Assembly: GCF_040802235.1 (NCBI RefSeq)
Contig: NC_133158.1
Location: 84,740,501 to 84,804,500, forward strand
Origin: Manis javanica
Taxonomy: Eukaryota > Chordata > Mammalia > Pholidota > Manidae
Direction: 5' to 3'
Length of the DNA stretch: 64,000 nt
The notes under the pieces were generated by a model, which saw nothing but the letters and a program-made list of their open reading frames with translations, had not been told where the DNA came from and made no database searches. This document shows positions 30,689 through 44,576 of this stretch, piece after piece; the stretch's first letter is position 1, and each line of letters opens with the position of its first letter. The translations under genes were made by a program, and so were the position numbers.

Positions 30689-31576
30689 ATGAAAGACCGA
30701 CTTCAAGAGTTAAAGCAACGAACAAAGGAAATCGAACTCTACAGAGATAGGCATGTGTTGACTACAGAAGTAGACGAACAGGGAGTGTTTCTGCAGCAGG
30801 CTGTTATTTATGAAAGAGAGCCGATAGCTGAGAGACACCTACATGAGATACAAAAACTAAAGGAGAGCATTTACAATTTGACAGACGATGTTAAAAAATT
30901 TGGGCAGCAACAGAAAAGTCTGATGGCTTCAATGAGAAGGTTTAGTCTACTCAAGAGAGAGTCTAGCATTACAAAGGAGATAAAAATCCAAGCAGAAAAT
31001 ATTAATAGAGGGTTGCATGGTTTAGTAAAAGAAGTTAAAAAGTCAGAGGCTGATAATGGTCCATCATCGGTGGTCACAAGGATACTTAAATCTCAGCATG
31101 CTGCCATGTTCCGCCATTTTCAGCAAACCATGTTTATCTACAATGACACAATAGCAGCTAAGCAAGAGAAGTGCAAGACATTTATTTTCCGTCAGCTAGA
31201 AGTTGCTGGAAAAGAATTGACTGAAGAAGAAGTAAATGATATGCTTCATCAAGGAAAATGGGAAGTTTTTAATGAAAACTTACTCACAGAAATCAACATC
31301 ACTAAAGCACAGCTCTCAGAAATAGAGCAGAGACACAAGGAACTTGTTAATTTGGAGAACCAAATACAAGATTTAAGGGACCTTTTCATTCAGATATCTC
31401 TGTTAGTAGAGGAACAAGGAGAAAGCGTCAACAGTATTGAAATGATAGTGAACAGTACAAAAGATTATGTCAACACTACTAGAGAGAAATTCGGACTCGC
31501 TGTGAAGTATACAAAAAGAAATCCTTGCACACTATTGTGTTGTTGTTGGTGGTGTCCATTCTGTGGCTCAGAATAA
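30689..31576 (+). CDS. STX19: Syntaxin-19
   Basis: A 295-residue protein, close to human STX19 (294). It starts MKDRLQELKQRTKEIEL and is a Qa-SNARE of the syntaxin-11/19 group. The N-terminal half is helical. The SNARE motif spans about residues 205-267, with the zero-layer Gln at about 235. There is no C-terminal membrane span; instead a Cys cluster (280, 284-286, 289, 292) follows RNPC, the palmitoylated membrane anchor of this group. The ATG at 30689 is chosen because the reading frame upstream has no ATG and a splice acceptor TTCATAG ends at 30675, leaving 13 nt of 5' UTR in this exon. The whole coding region is in one exon. It lies inside ARL13B intron 3 on the opposite strand. Its non-coding first exon was not located. 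Confidence 0.96.
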   Translation: MKDRLQELKQRTKEIELYRDRHVLTTEVDEQGVFLQQAVIYEREPIAERHLHEIQKLKESIYNLTDDVKKFGQQQKSLMASMRRFSLLKRESSITKEIKIQAENINRGLHGLVKEVKKSEADNGPSSVVTRILKSQHAAMFRHFQQTMFIYNDTIAAKQEKCKTFIFRQLEVAGKELTEEEVNDMLHQGKWEVFNENLLTEINITKAQLSEIEQRHKELVNLENQIQDLRDLFIQISLLVEEQGESVNSIEMIVNSTKDYVNTTREKFGLAVKYTKRNPCTLLCCCWWCPFCGSE

Positions 31577-32190
31577 TGAAGCTATTTCAGAAAATTTTCC
31601 AGCTTTAAAATTAAGGATGTCTCATATTTCAGTGTCTTGTATTGTTTTTCATTTCACAGATCCGGTTACCTCACTTTTAGCACTACTGAGTCATAACTTT
31701 TCCCTTAAGTCCTTACTCACTAGAATTACAGAAACTTCTGATGACAGTGACATAAAACAAGGTCTTTGTTTATTAAACTAAAAGCAGTATAGTGAGCTTT
31801 AAACTCACAGGTGAACTACTGAAAATGGGATGAATGTAACTTCCAATGTCTTAACAAGATGAATGTCAGTAAGTGACAATCATTTTGGCTCATTTGGGAG
31901 CATTTTGATAGTTAAATATTACATTAAAATGAGACCTCAAAGGGTGCTATGTAAGAACAAAATTAAACTAGAAACTGTATCAAGTCTATTATATTCAGGT
32001 AAGTCAGTAACTCTGTGATCAACAAATCCTGGGAAACCCCAGCTAGGCACTTGAAGAAGAATCTATTGGTAACTGAAAGTTGAATCTAGCTTAAGGCCTA
32101 AAAGTTAAAGCACTGTTTTCCTGAACTTGGATCCATTCAAGACACTCTATTACATATCAGGAGGGTTGACAAATAAACCAAAAAATAAAG
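31577..32190 (+). other. STX19: Probable STX19 3' UTR
   Basis: Unique-looking sequence follows the STX19 stop codon with no recognised repeat until about 32220. Two AATAAA hexamers lie at 32172-32177 and 32184-32189 and are the first canonical poly(A) signals after the stop. The end is therefore a guess based on those signals. Confidence 0.45.
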
Positions 32191-32219
32191 GTAACTGTAT
32201 TCTCAAATCACTTTATTGT

Positions 32220-34080
32220 GAACCCAGGCACTCAACTATGGCCTAGAGATACAGTTTCAACTCATGCAGAGATAGAGTTATGGAACTCACATTCTAGCGA
32301 AGAAAGCAGGTAACAAACAAATACAGATATTTTATAATGTTAAATAATTAAAAATAAGGGTGAGGGAAGAGAGACTCTCAGGGTGACTTCTTCGGGTTAG
32401 GTTGTCAATGAAGGCCTCTCTAAAGGTAGTATTAAGTAAAGACCTAAATGATGAGGATAAGGGAGGGTGTACTGTAGGCAGAGGAAACAGAAAGTATAAA
32501 GATGCTAAAGGGAGTATAACTTAATCCATTCAAAGAAAAATCAGCAATGTAGCTATATCAGAGTGAGAAAAGATTAGTGAGGCAGAGATGAGGTTAAGCA
32601 AGGTTAGAAGGGATAGATTTAAGGCTCTGTAAGCCATTAAGTCTGAAGTTCACAGGAAGTATAATCAATACAAAGCCCTGAGACTGTTTTTGTCCTGGGA
32701 ATAATGTGATTTCATCTATATTTGAAGAAAATCATCTGTGTGATTGGAGAGGGAGTACTGTATGGAGAATGGGTTAGAATGAATATGGGGCAGGTGAGTA
32801 GAGGACAAGTATATAGGAACAGAAAATAACCAGAAGGCTAATGCAGTAGCCACAGTAGGAGATGAAAGGCTTGACTAGGATGGCAGTGGTAGGAGTGGTA
32901 GTACTAATACCCAGGATGAATAAAGTATGTGCTATATCCCAGCATTGTTCTAATAATTTTACCATTTTATCAACAGAACACTGAGATACATCAAGATTAA
33001 GTAACCTGTCCCATGTCACAGAATCTGTACAGAGAATCAGGATTTGAACCCAGCTGTCTAATTGCAAAACCAGCTTTAACTACTACATACTACATAGATA
33101 GAAAAAAATCATACTAACTTGTGATAGATTTAAGATGGAGAATCTACAGGACACTGAATGATGATGACTATACCATTTACTGAGATGGGGAAAGACAGAG
33201 ATGAAGGTTTCAGAATTGGGGGCGAGAAGGAAATCAAGAATTCTATTTTGACCAAGGGAAGCTGAGATAACCATAAGATGACATAAGATGATTTAAAGAT
33301 GTTAAAAGAGAAGCTGAGATGACTATAAAATGTCCAAGTGGAAGTTCCTAAGATATTAACAATATCAGTAGGCACTCTTGAGAGATGTCAGGGCTAGAAG
33401 TATATATCTGGGTCATCTGAGTAAATAAATGATATTTAAAGTCAGATGACTTTTGGATAAGTCACCTGAAAAGTATGTGGATGTAAAAAACTGGAAGGAA
33501 GCACAGGAAAAGCTGGGATATTCCAAAATTTAGAGTTAAAGCAGATGAGTAATAATAAAAGAGACTGAGAAGAAAACATTAATGAAGTAGGAGTAAAACC
33601 AAGGAAGTGTGCTGTAATGTACAAGAGTGTTTAAGAACAAAGTTGAGGAAATAGTCAATTTTAGGTAAAATAGGAATGGCAAAGTGACAATGGATTTGGT
33701 AACATGGAGATAATTTGTTGACTCCAAGAGTGATTTCATGGCATTGAAGGAATGCAAGGACAAGTGGAATATGTTGAGGAAAGAAGGTGGTATGAAACAC
33801 AACAACCACACAGACTATTCTTTCCCAAAGTTTCAATAGAGGACTATAAGAAGATATCAACAGCCTGAGAGGGATATGGAGTCAAAGGACACCACACTTG
33901 AAGAAATTAGAGTACATTGTGCTGACAAGAATGATCCAGAGAGAGAAACACTTGATATAAGAAAGGGAAGGGATAACATGAAAAAGCTGAAAGGGGTGGC
34001 ATATGCAGGACAAATGGAGAAGCTGGCCCTGAACAGAAGCAGGAACACTCTTCCTTTTTTACAGGCAGAAGGCAAGGTTT
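32220..34080 (-). mobile_element. Long L2 LINE copy, antisense
   Basis: In antisense order it shows 'actcacattctagcgaagaaagcagg', 'aatgaaggcctctctaaagg', 'gctctgtaagccattaa', 'accatttactgagatgggg', 'atgtccaagtggaagttcc', 'ctgggtcatctgagtaaataaatg' and 'aatggatttggtaacatgg'. This is the reverse of the L2 reverse-transcriptase C-terminal and 3' region. Pairs of overlapping ORFs on both strands (33857-34082) are part of this repeat. A MIR interrupts it at about 32900-33085. Confidence 0.8.
32900..33085 (-). repeat. MIR SINE inserted in L2, antisense
   Basis: It contains 'gtgctatatcccagcattgttctaa', 'tcaagattaagtaacctgtcccatgtcacag' and 'aggatttgaacccagctgtct', the MIR antisense signature. Confidence 0.85.
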
Positions 34081-35070
34081 AGGGATAAAAGCAGACAGTT
34101 GAGCAACTTTGACGGTGGGAAAATGACAGAATTCTTATATGACAGTTTCTAATTCCTTAAAGAACTATGAGGCAAAATATTAGTTGAAATCACAGTGGGA
34201 CTAAAGGAGAACAGAAATATATATATATTCCTCCAAGCACTATAAAATAATTTTTAATTTATAAAATAACAAAAAATTAAAAAGCTTTCTTCTGTTAATT
34301 ATAAAGCAACTACTGAAGAAAAAGATGTTTATGTCAGTTTCAAATGTTTACAGAGTATTATAAAAAAGATAAATTTAAAACCGATGACTAACTCCCCAGC
34401 TCATCAGGTGGTCAGATATACTACTCTGTCCTTTCTAAAACTGTGTTACATCCTTTTATCTAGTGCCCCACTGATACTTTTTATAATTGTTCAGAAATCG
34501 TTTTTCATGAAAACTAAGTACTACTTAATATTCATTAGCATAATCATATCCAGATGAATTTGTAAAATAGTAACTTCCTATTAACGTTTTTATCCAGTGT
34601 TTTAATGCAAATCTTAAGCACAGAAAGATTCAGAACAAAGCTATGCATCACATACAATTTTCATTGTTATATTTTAAAACCAATTATCACCCTAATCTAA
34701 GCAGCAAAAACAATATTTAACAAACTAGTTGCTGAACATGTTGTATAGTTTATTCACACTTAATAGACACTAAAAACAGTAATTTTTTCCTTAAAATTAC
34801 TACCTTAAAGGAAAAAAATTCTTAAGCATTGGGGGTGCAATATTAGGAATCTTCTGGTTCTGGAAGCATGCAATAATAAAAATAAAAAGCCACTATGAGC
34901 TCTTGGTTCATATTCTTACCCACTGAACTATATAATTTTCTGTAATAAAAAGCTTCAGGTAGCCTTAATTCATATGATGAGATGTTTTAAAACTGGCTCT
35001 CCTAATTTATCTCCACCTAGACATAGCACATCAACAGTAACTTTTCATACCCACCATCACATTTAGAGAA
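34081..35070. other. ARL13B: ARL13B intron 3, part
   Basis: AT-rich with a short (AT)n run at about 34219-34228. No gene recognised. Confidence 0.55.
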
Positions 35071-35074
35071 TACT

Positions 35075-35225
35075 GTTAAAATACTGCACTTAATTCTTTG
35101 AACATATATTTGGAATCCACATGACAAAAAAGTATTCTAAAAATCCTTATTTTTAAGTGGAGACACAGGAGCTCAGGAAGATCAAGTAACTCATCCAAAA
35201 CCTGACCTGAAAGCCCATGCTATGC
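35075..35225 (-). repeat. MIR SINE, antisense
   Basis: It has 'ttatttttaagtggagacacaggagctcaggaagatcaagtaactcatcc', a MIR antisense core. Confidence 0.6.
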
Positions 35226-35230
35226 CCCAC

Positions 35231-35522
35231 ACCAGTAGTTCTCAATTTTGGCTGTGCATCAGAATGATCTGGGAGAACCTAGCATCCCCTGCCCCACCCT
35301 CAAAGATTGAGGAGGTCTCCGTTGATGCTGATGCAAGGTGGTAAGACACAGCAGACACAACATCCTGCTGCCTAACAACCACTGCCAACAGGTTTCTGTT
35401 ACTTTGTTTTTAAATAGAGTGTCTGGGGGCAGGGGAGGGGAAGGATGGGAACCTCTGCAGGCTCCTTGTTCACAAATTACCCAGGAAGTCAACCAGCCCA
35501 GATGCTTTACTCTAAACCACTG
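35231..35522. mobile_element. hAT-Charlie MITE (MER5/MER20-like)
   Basis: The left end is 'ccagtagttctcaattttggctgtgcatcagaatgatctgggagaacct' and the right end 'aaaccactg', an inverted repeat of CAGTGGTT. ORFs on both strands inside it are by-products. Confidence 0.75.
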
Positions 35523-36679
35523 TGGCTTTGAGCAAAGCTAGATGCCATAGACACAAAAGGAAACCCTAAGTAAGGAAATTTGGAGGTGAATCAACAAATA
35601 ATGAAATAAGGCTGATGAACATGGCAGAGTGGTTAAGAGTCCATTGAAAGAAGAGATATCTTAAACCAACAGATCCTAAAATTACAGTGAATAGGCATTT
35701 CAGATGGTAAAAATAGTAAATTATGAGACTCACCACTATATCTAAGAATTAAGTGTTGAGTGACATAGATAGAATATACTTCCATTGTTACGGGTTTCCA
35801 GCATTCTAAAAAGGACCCAGGTTCTGTTTATCATTTAAAAGTGTAACTCAATAAAAGTACATTTAACTCAAATTCTAATAACAGCATTAGAAAAATCCAT
35901 AACCTAATGTCTCCTGGGTATTTACAATAAATAATATGACTCAAAGAAACTTTTAAGCTAGCATTTTCCTGTAATACTGTCTAGAAGGCAGGTGAGTCAA
36001 GTTGGTATATAAAGGTTGAAAACAAAAAATCCCATGTTCAAAAAGTAGTAAAGAAGCCTGGTTATTGTTTCTCCTAATATGGAAACCCAGTGACAGTTTT
36101 TAACCTTTTTGGCCATGAAATTCCTTAGGAATTTGATGACAGCTAGGACCTGTTCCTAAGAAAAATGCACTTGTATTCCGAATTGTGTATGTGATTTCTG
36201 AGGGTCCTGGGAGGCCATGCATGGTATAAAGACTTCTAGGTGAAAGAAACCTTTTTTATTGCAATGTTCATAAAACCGAGTAAAATCCTAACAGAGATAA
36301 CATGTTTCTTCCCTGAGTGCAACTCTCTCTATATTTTTAAGTTTGTTGTGAAGCAACCAATTTCGAAGGTTTGGCCAAAAGTTAAGTTGGGTCATACAAG
36401 TCCTACAGAAAAGCAGACAGTATGTAATGAGAAAGTGGAACCATTCCAAGGTTCAAGTGTAATATCACAAGTAGAATTGCTATTATTCTTGGAGGAAATT
36501 TTAGCCTATTGATCTCCAGAGTTATTCCAGTTTTAAGTATTAGGAGATTCAACCATAAAAAAAGAAGAGTAACTTACTCTCTCTCTGAGGCCAACTTTCA
36601 AAACTACCCTAGAGAGTTAAAATGTACAAATGTTATGGAAAATACTGGAAAACCTGGACTGGATCACTGAAGGAAGAAC
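35523..36679. other. ARL13B: ARL13B intron 3, part
   Basis: No gene recognised. The 90-codon ORF at 36240-36512 has no known domain. Confidence 0.5.
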
Positions 36680-36990
36680 CAAGTGGCACTCGGAGGTCTT
36701 GGATTTTTTAGGTTTATTTTACACCGGTGGGCCCGGAGGGGACTAATCTCCCAAGGTCTGAGCCCTGAGCACAAGGGAACAATTTATATTATTTTGACAT
36801 GTGGCATTTCAGCATGCGCAGGGCAGAAGAGGAGCCTGGAGGAGGGGAGGAGGGAGCTGGGAGTGTTTTGCCAACTGGAGGAAAAAAGTGGTTTGCTGAC
36901 CTTGACGGCTGTGTTGAATATTTTCCTTATCACAAAGAGCATGTGCCTTCTTATAACACTGGTGTAATCCTGGGCTGCTGATAGTTTCCA
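36680..36990. other. GC-rich block, possible LTR fragment
   Basis: It is markedly richer in GC than the flanking intron, with 'ccggtgggcccggaggggac', 'agccctgagcacaagggaac' and 'cagcatgcgcagggcag'. Overlapping 60-94 codon ORFs on both strands follow from that composition. It resembles an eroded LTR more than an exon, but I cannot name the family. Confidence 0.35.
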
Positions 36991-39373
36991 TAGGTTAACA
37001 TGCTTAAAATACCTCCCAGCTCAGTTCTTTCCATAAGTAATCAACAAATAGTGCCTTGCATTATTAATGGAAAATTTCTATGGTAGTAGATGTTGAGCTG
37101 AGTATGTGGAATTACAGTGATTTCAGTGCTATTTATACAACTGCAAAAGTGGCTTACTTTTTTTCTTGGAAAGGACCCCTTTAGCTGTCAAGACTATCTA
37201 ATTTTAGGTTTTTTTTCCTTACGTTTTTATTTTTAAATTAATTTATAAACGGTTAAAGCAAAAGCATGTGTGTGAGGGAACATGGTGGTAGATAACATAA
37301 TTCATGCCTTAGAGTATGGGTTCAATCTCTATATTAGGTATGAGAGAAAAAGAAAGGCTTTCTAGGTAAATAAACAGGTTAACATGATTACAGAGCAGAA
37401 TGTTTGCATGACATCTGTTCTTACTCTCTTTAGAAGGAATACAAATCACTTTTTATCTTTTTACTGAAATGGACTCAGGATAGCCTACAGAATGGTTCAC
37501 ATTTTTGTAATTAGTGCAAAATTACATTATTTTACAGCTACTTTTATTACAGAAGATGCATTTTGCCACAAAGTCCAAAGAAGTAACTCACCAGGGTCAT
37601 AAACAAACTCACACTAGCTCTTGAGTTGCAGACTCTGTCTTCTCCCTAAACCCATGGTTTTTCAACTTTTACCACTTATTTCAGAGATTTTAATTAAAAT
37701 AATATGCTGATTAAGTAGTAAATGCTATAGAAATACCAATGTCTGAGCTAATGAAAAAGCCTAGTGATGTTCTATGATTATGACCTTTCAAGAGAAGTCT
37801 CAAGACCATGACAAAGTGAAATTCAGCTGAGGCTTCATTTGTGAAGGCACATGCAGTCAGGCTGGTTGTGCAGGAGCAAGTCAGGCAGAACTAGAGACTT
37901 TTCAGGACCTGCTGTTGTGGTCATCTACTCTGCTTCCCACAGTATGAATGAATCTTGACTCTATCAATTTGTAGTTTTGTGATTATAGACAAGATTCTAG
38001 GTCTAAGGTTTATGACCTTCTGTTAAATGACTGAATCTTCTCAGAGATCTGTTGCTCTGTGTGCTTATTATTAAACAGTGGGAAGAGAAAGTTACCTAGG
38101 TGTAGATTTGAGTTCTCTGAGGCTTTATTGGTATGGCTTCTAAACCAACTAGTTAGGCTCAGATAAGGGTGAACAGAAGAAATGAGATGCAGTAATTGGA
38201 TTTTGCAGATGACAGGTCCAGATGTCCACAGGCAGGAAAGAAGCAGCTGGGTGCAACAAGGAGCACTACAGCCTGCCTCCTAATTCAGGCACCCTCCCCA
38301 TCCATTGCCATAACCCACCAGCCCCTAGCACTGAGCTTAGCAGGGTTTTGCTGGAGCTCCTTCCTACTTTTCTAGTAGATTTTTCAATGCCATACCTATT
38401 ATGTGCTAGTTACATCAGCTAAAAACAGAATTTCCTGTGAAGACAACCTGAAGGACTTTAGGCAGAGGAATAATAAAATGATCAATTTGCACTTTTAAAG
38501 GAGTTCTCATATTCTTTACATATTTTTGCATTATTTCACTTGTTAAAGCATGTACTATTTCGAATTTGAGAAAACACTGAAGAAAGAAATGGGCCCCTGC
38601 TAACAATGTAGGAAACCTAGAGGATAGGCAGGACTGCTAGCAAAGAGACTGTTGCTCTCAGTAACACAGGGGAGAAAAGAAGAGGGGAAGAAAGAAGGTA
38701 AACAGACTCAAATGATATTAAGATAGTAATATCATTAAGAGGAAGTAATTGCAGGTCAGAGAGAAAAACAGTAAACAGAACTTCCCAATGTGGGCTTGGG
38801 TAGATATTTAAGAAGGATTTATAAACACACAAAAAAGACTGAGATACAGAATTTTATATATTAAATGAACACTGCATGCATTACATGTTTCACAAAAATA
38901 CGCACAGGAAATACATCGAAATGTTAAAAGTGGTTGATTCTGCATGGTAAGTCAATCTTTTTTTTAACTCATTCTTCCCTACATCTTTTAGATTTATTAA
39001 GAATGTGTACTTTTTTGCATATTTAATATATTTTAAAGCACATTAAAGTTCCCCTCAGATTTAATAAAAGTGAGGATTGATTACATAAATCAAGTGACAT
39101 CTCTAATTGGTTAAATGCATAAAAATAAAACAGTAACCTTACCAGAAAATGATGCAATAATTACAAATTACAGTTTGCAATTAGAGTTTCCAAACTGCAT
39201 CCTTTTAAAATGTTAATTTACTACCAAGGGACAACTGCTTACAATTTCCATTTAACTACTTAGTAAGTAATTTTTTTTTTCTTATCCTTACGGGTAGATC
39301 ACAAGAATAAAGGAAAAAGGACAAGAAGGCAAGGGCACATAGTCAGCTTTTAAACTGTTGTACTTTCATTTTA
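36991..39373. other. ARL13B: ARL13B intron 3, part
   Basis: Mostly unassigned. 38850-39060 resembles the 3' end of an old LINE. No coding gene. Confidence 0.45.
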
Positions 39374-39402
39374 CTCATAGTTATAGTAGCTCATAGTTAT
39401 AG
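39374..39402. repeat. 16-bp-period tandem repeat
   Basis: CTCATAGTTATAG occurs twice, separated by TAG. Confidence 0.9.
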
Positions 39403-41400
<1,998 letters not shown>

Positions 41401-41459
41401 TGTCTCTTCCATTCTCTCCTCCTCACTCGAATCCACAACAAACATCACTCCACTGGACT
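41401..41459 (-). pseudogene. Diverged partial copy of ARL13B exon 3
   Basis: By hand alignment, 49 of 59 bases match exon 3 positions 40045-40103 without gaps. Read on the minus strand it gives VMFVVDSSEEERMEET, against [16 protein letters not shown] in the real exon, and several of the differences are synonymous. Similarity stops at both ends. An in-frame TAA lies a few codons upstream. It is likely a small local duplication, not a retrocopy of the mRNA. Confidence 0.75.
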
Positions 41460-41529
41460 TTATTTACAGCCACACAGTCAATTTACATAAGACTTTTTAA
41501 ATTTTAAAAATTAAAATTCAGTAAAATTT

Positions 41530-41668
41530 AAAATTGAGTTCCTCAGTTGTACTAACTACATTTCAAATGCTCAAAAGCCACACTTGGCTAGTGGCCTACC
41601 CTGTTGGACAAAATCAATATAGAACATTTCCATCATTGCAGAAAGTTATTTTGAACAACACTGCTTTA
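41530..41668. mobile_element. hAT-type MITE fragment
   Basis: It contains 'tgagttcctcagttgtactaactacatttcaaatgctcaaaagccacacttggctagtggc' and 'aacatttccatcattgcagaaagtt', a well-known mammalian hAT MITE pattern. Subfamily not assigned. Confidence 0.65.
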
Positions 41669-41945
41669 TAGAGAGGATTTTATCATTCTCACACTTAGCA
41701 AAACATTTGCTATTACAAACATAAAAAATTTGAAAGGCATCTGCTGTTAGGCTCAGGGGTGACTGAGAAACAGACTTGCAGTGTACTCCTCACTTTAAGC
41801 AAGCATCTTAGTACAGTTTACACAGTTCCCTGGAAGGTGAACAGAGACAATACAGTCACTTTTTTTTTATAGGACCTTCCTTATCTGGAAGGAGAAAAAC
41901 AAAAGTTATTAGCAATATAAGCATCCTGATTCCAAAAACAAGATT
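41669..41945. other. ARL13B: ARL13B intron 2, part
   Basis: Nothing recognised. Confidence 0.5.
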
Positions 41946-41949
41946 ACAC

Positions 41950-42245
41950 TAGACATTTAAATAAAAATGTGCAACTAGGTGGTTACCACAGGGGAGGGAT
42001 TGGAGTGGGTAGGTGAAGAGTGTAAGAGGGTAAAGGGGGCACAAAAATTCTCAATCATAATTCAAGTAGTCACAGGGATGGTAGTACAGTATGGAGAATA
42101 TAGTCAATGATTCTGTAACTTCCTCCTATGTTGACAGATAGTAACTGTAAGATTTAATAACATGGGCAACTGCTGAACCACTGTGTTGTATACTTAATGT
42201 CAATGTAAGATTGTCTATCAACTATATTTCAATTAAAAAAAAGTG
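41950..42245 (+). mobile_element. 5'-truncated L1 3' UTR, sense
   Basis: It shows 'aggtggttaccacaggggaggg', 'gtatggagaatatagtcaatg', 'gaaccactgtgttgtatac' and an A-run end, typical of L1 3' UTRs. Confidence 0.75.
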
Positions 42246-42369
42246 GATCTAGTCCAGGACAAAATTGGTTTCCACTATTAAAACAGGCAACTGTCTTTGA
42301 GTATGATTTGAGAAGTACCCTCAGGAAACTATTAGTGAAAATAAATCAACTACACTGGAGCAGGGATAA

Positions 42370-42550
42370 GGGAACTGATATGTACAGAACTACTACTCAG
42401 TACAAGGACTTTGTTAGGCATTAGGATGTAAAGATGAATAAGATAGGGTTGCCATTCTCAAAGAATATAGAGTGCAATACAAAGAAGCAGAATACTAATG
42501 GGAATAACACAAGAACCTATACGTTCTGTGAAAGTCTGGAAAGAACTGTG
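42370..42550 (-). repeat. L2 LINE fragment, antisense
   Basis: 'ggcattaggatgtaaagatgaataagatagg' followed by 'tctcaaagaatatagagtgc' is an L2 3' region in antisense. Confidence 0.5.
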
Positions 42551-42556
42551 TAAGAG

Positions 42557-42926
42557 TGTTATGGACTGCATGTTTGTGTCCCTCCAAATTCCTATATTGA
42601 AATTCTAACAGCAAAGTGATGGTATTTGGAAGTGGGATCTTTGGGGGGTAATTAGGTTTAGGTGAGGTTAAGAGGGTGGAACCCCTATGATAGGATTAGT
42701 GCTCTTAATGGGAAAAGGCCTGAGAGCTTGTTTCCATTCTCTCTTTCTGCCACCTGAGAAAACAGAAAGATGGCTGTCTGTAAACCTGGAAGAGGGCCTT
42801 CACCAAGAACCTGACCTTGCTTTTGCACCTTGATCTCATACTTCCAGCCCCTAGAATTGTGAGAAATAACTCTGTTGTTTGAACTACCCAGTCTATGGTA
42901 GTTTTAGTAGCCCAAATTAAAGAAGG
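42557..42926 (+). mobile_element. Solitary MaLR-type LTR (MLT1-like)
   Basis: It begins TGTTATGGACTGCATGTTTG and has the family blocks 'gcaaagtgatggtatttgg', 'gggatcttt', 'aattaggtt', 'ataggattagtgctctt', 'ccttgatctcatacttccagcccc' and 'agaattgtgagaaataac', ending near 'accc agtctatggtagttt'. No internal retroviral sequence is attached, so it is a solo LTR. Confidence 0.8.
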
Positions 42927-43084
42927 CAGAGGGCATTCAAGAGGAAAAGGGTAAAGAGAAGGGAGGGATGAGAAGGCTTCGGAGATTAATGAAATGGGAG
43001 TGAAGTCTTCAAAACTACAAAATTAAAACAAAGAAAAAAGAACATTCTAGACTAGGAAGCAATGGAAACATGAATAAAATGATG

Positions 43085-43180
43085 GCAATACTCCAGGAAA
43101 CCAATTCAGATTAAGTAATTTTTTCAAGGTTACATGGTAGGCAGAGCCAGGACTCAAATTCAAGTCTTTGTTTGTTCTGT
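43085..43180 (-). repeat. MIR fragment, antisense
   Basis: 'agattaagtaattttttcaaggttacatggtaggcagagccaggactcaaa' is the MIR antisense core. Confidence 0.7.
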
Positions 43181-44029
43181 TTCTTCTGATACATGAACAC
43201 CCTCCCCTACTTCTCTATTCTGTCCCTTGGTTCCTACTCATGATACTATGTTTCAAGACTCAAAATTAAAATTTGAGGTTACACTCTTCCCTATAAATTC
43301 TTCTATTATCATTCCTTCCCACTTCCAGTATCACCTAAATCATCTATCATAATATTCTGTCTTCCTGCAGGTAGACACAGTGGCCTATACATACCCAGTA
43401 TGTGGGACCTGTCTGTGTATCCTTAGAACTCAGTAAATTGTTCAATCCTACACTACCAGACTACTATGAGAGCTGAAGCTGCTGTCTTTACATCCTCCCT
43501 TCCTTTTGTCCTTCCAATATTTATTCATCCATCCATGTAATCATTTATTGAGACATCATACAAAAACCATGGGTACAAAGACATATGGTCCCCAAACCCA
43601 AGGATTTCAGTAAAGTATATGTGTTAAGAAAGTCTCTACAAAGTCTAAGATAAAATGAAAATACACAGTCTTATCTATTGAGCATCTAAGAACTGTGCAA
43701 GCTCCTAGATGTACAATTAATAAGATCCATTTCTGATCTTACAGAACTCTTACACAGAGGTAAAAAAGGGAAAGCATTTATATAAACAAATAACTAGAAT
43801 AAAACAAAGATGTGTTAATATCCAACAATGCTAGGGACCAATTCACACAAAGAAGAATTTTCCCACCCAAAATAACAATAGTCTCTTAGGAACTATTAGA
43901 AAACATCACTGGACAGTCAGAGAATCCTGTTATTTTAGCTGAGCATATAGCTGTTTAGGATAAAGAAGATAATCATTGGTCTCTACAGCTAGGGGTGGCC
44001 AAAAAAGCAGGTGTTAGGCAGTATGCTAG
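43181..44029. other. ARL13B: ARL13B intron 2, part
   Basis: A probable L2 antisense 3' end lies at 43670-43860. The remainder is unassigned. Confidence 0.45.
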
Positions 44030-44139
44030 TGGTGTACTGTTCAGTGTTGAACAGGCTTTGTGGAGGAGGACTCTGATACATAGCATTTGCCAATTTCCAT
44101 GATGTAAATACTCCCATCATGGCTAACTTCAAACTACCA

Positions 44140-44576
44140 ATGTGAGGTACCTGGACACAGAGTTGGGAAGAGATGTGCCTAATTAGTTCTTGCTAGCTAA
44201 TAAGAGCCAGTAAGAGCAAGTAGAAGCCAGCCCAGAACACCTTTCGTTTTAGTCAATGATATGTGAACTGAAAAGTGATGTGGTGGCTTCTGGTTCCCGT
44301 ACTCAAAGGAAAGGATACCCTCCACTTTCCCTCTTCCTTCCAGCCGAAATGCACACATAGTTGTGAGTAACCTTGAACCAGGTAAGCAAAGGAGAACACT
44401 AGCAATGAAAAAGCAGGTAAGAGAAGGAAGTTAATTCCCTAACACCATGGAACTCTTACACCAGCCCTGAACAACTTTTGCCTGTGCTGTTATGAGAGAG
44501 AAATAAACTTCTGCTTTGGTACACCACTGTTATTTCAGGTCTCTGTTAAAACAACTGAACCTATATCTAACTAAGG
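44140..44576 (+). mobile_element. MaLR-type LTR fragment
   Basis: The 3' end carries 'gagagaaataaacttctgctttggtacaccactgttatttcaggtctctgtt' and 'gaacctatatctaact', a standard MLT1-type terminus. The left boundary is uncertain. Confidence 0.6.

Noticed and set aside
33857..34082. Overlapping ORFs on opposite strands
   Set aside because: They fall within a diverged L2 copy and have no independent support.
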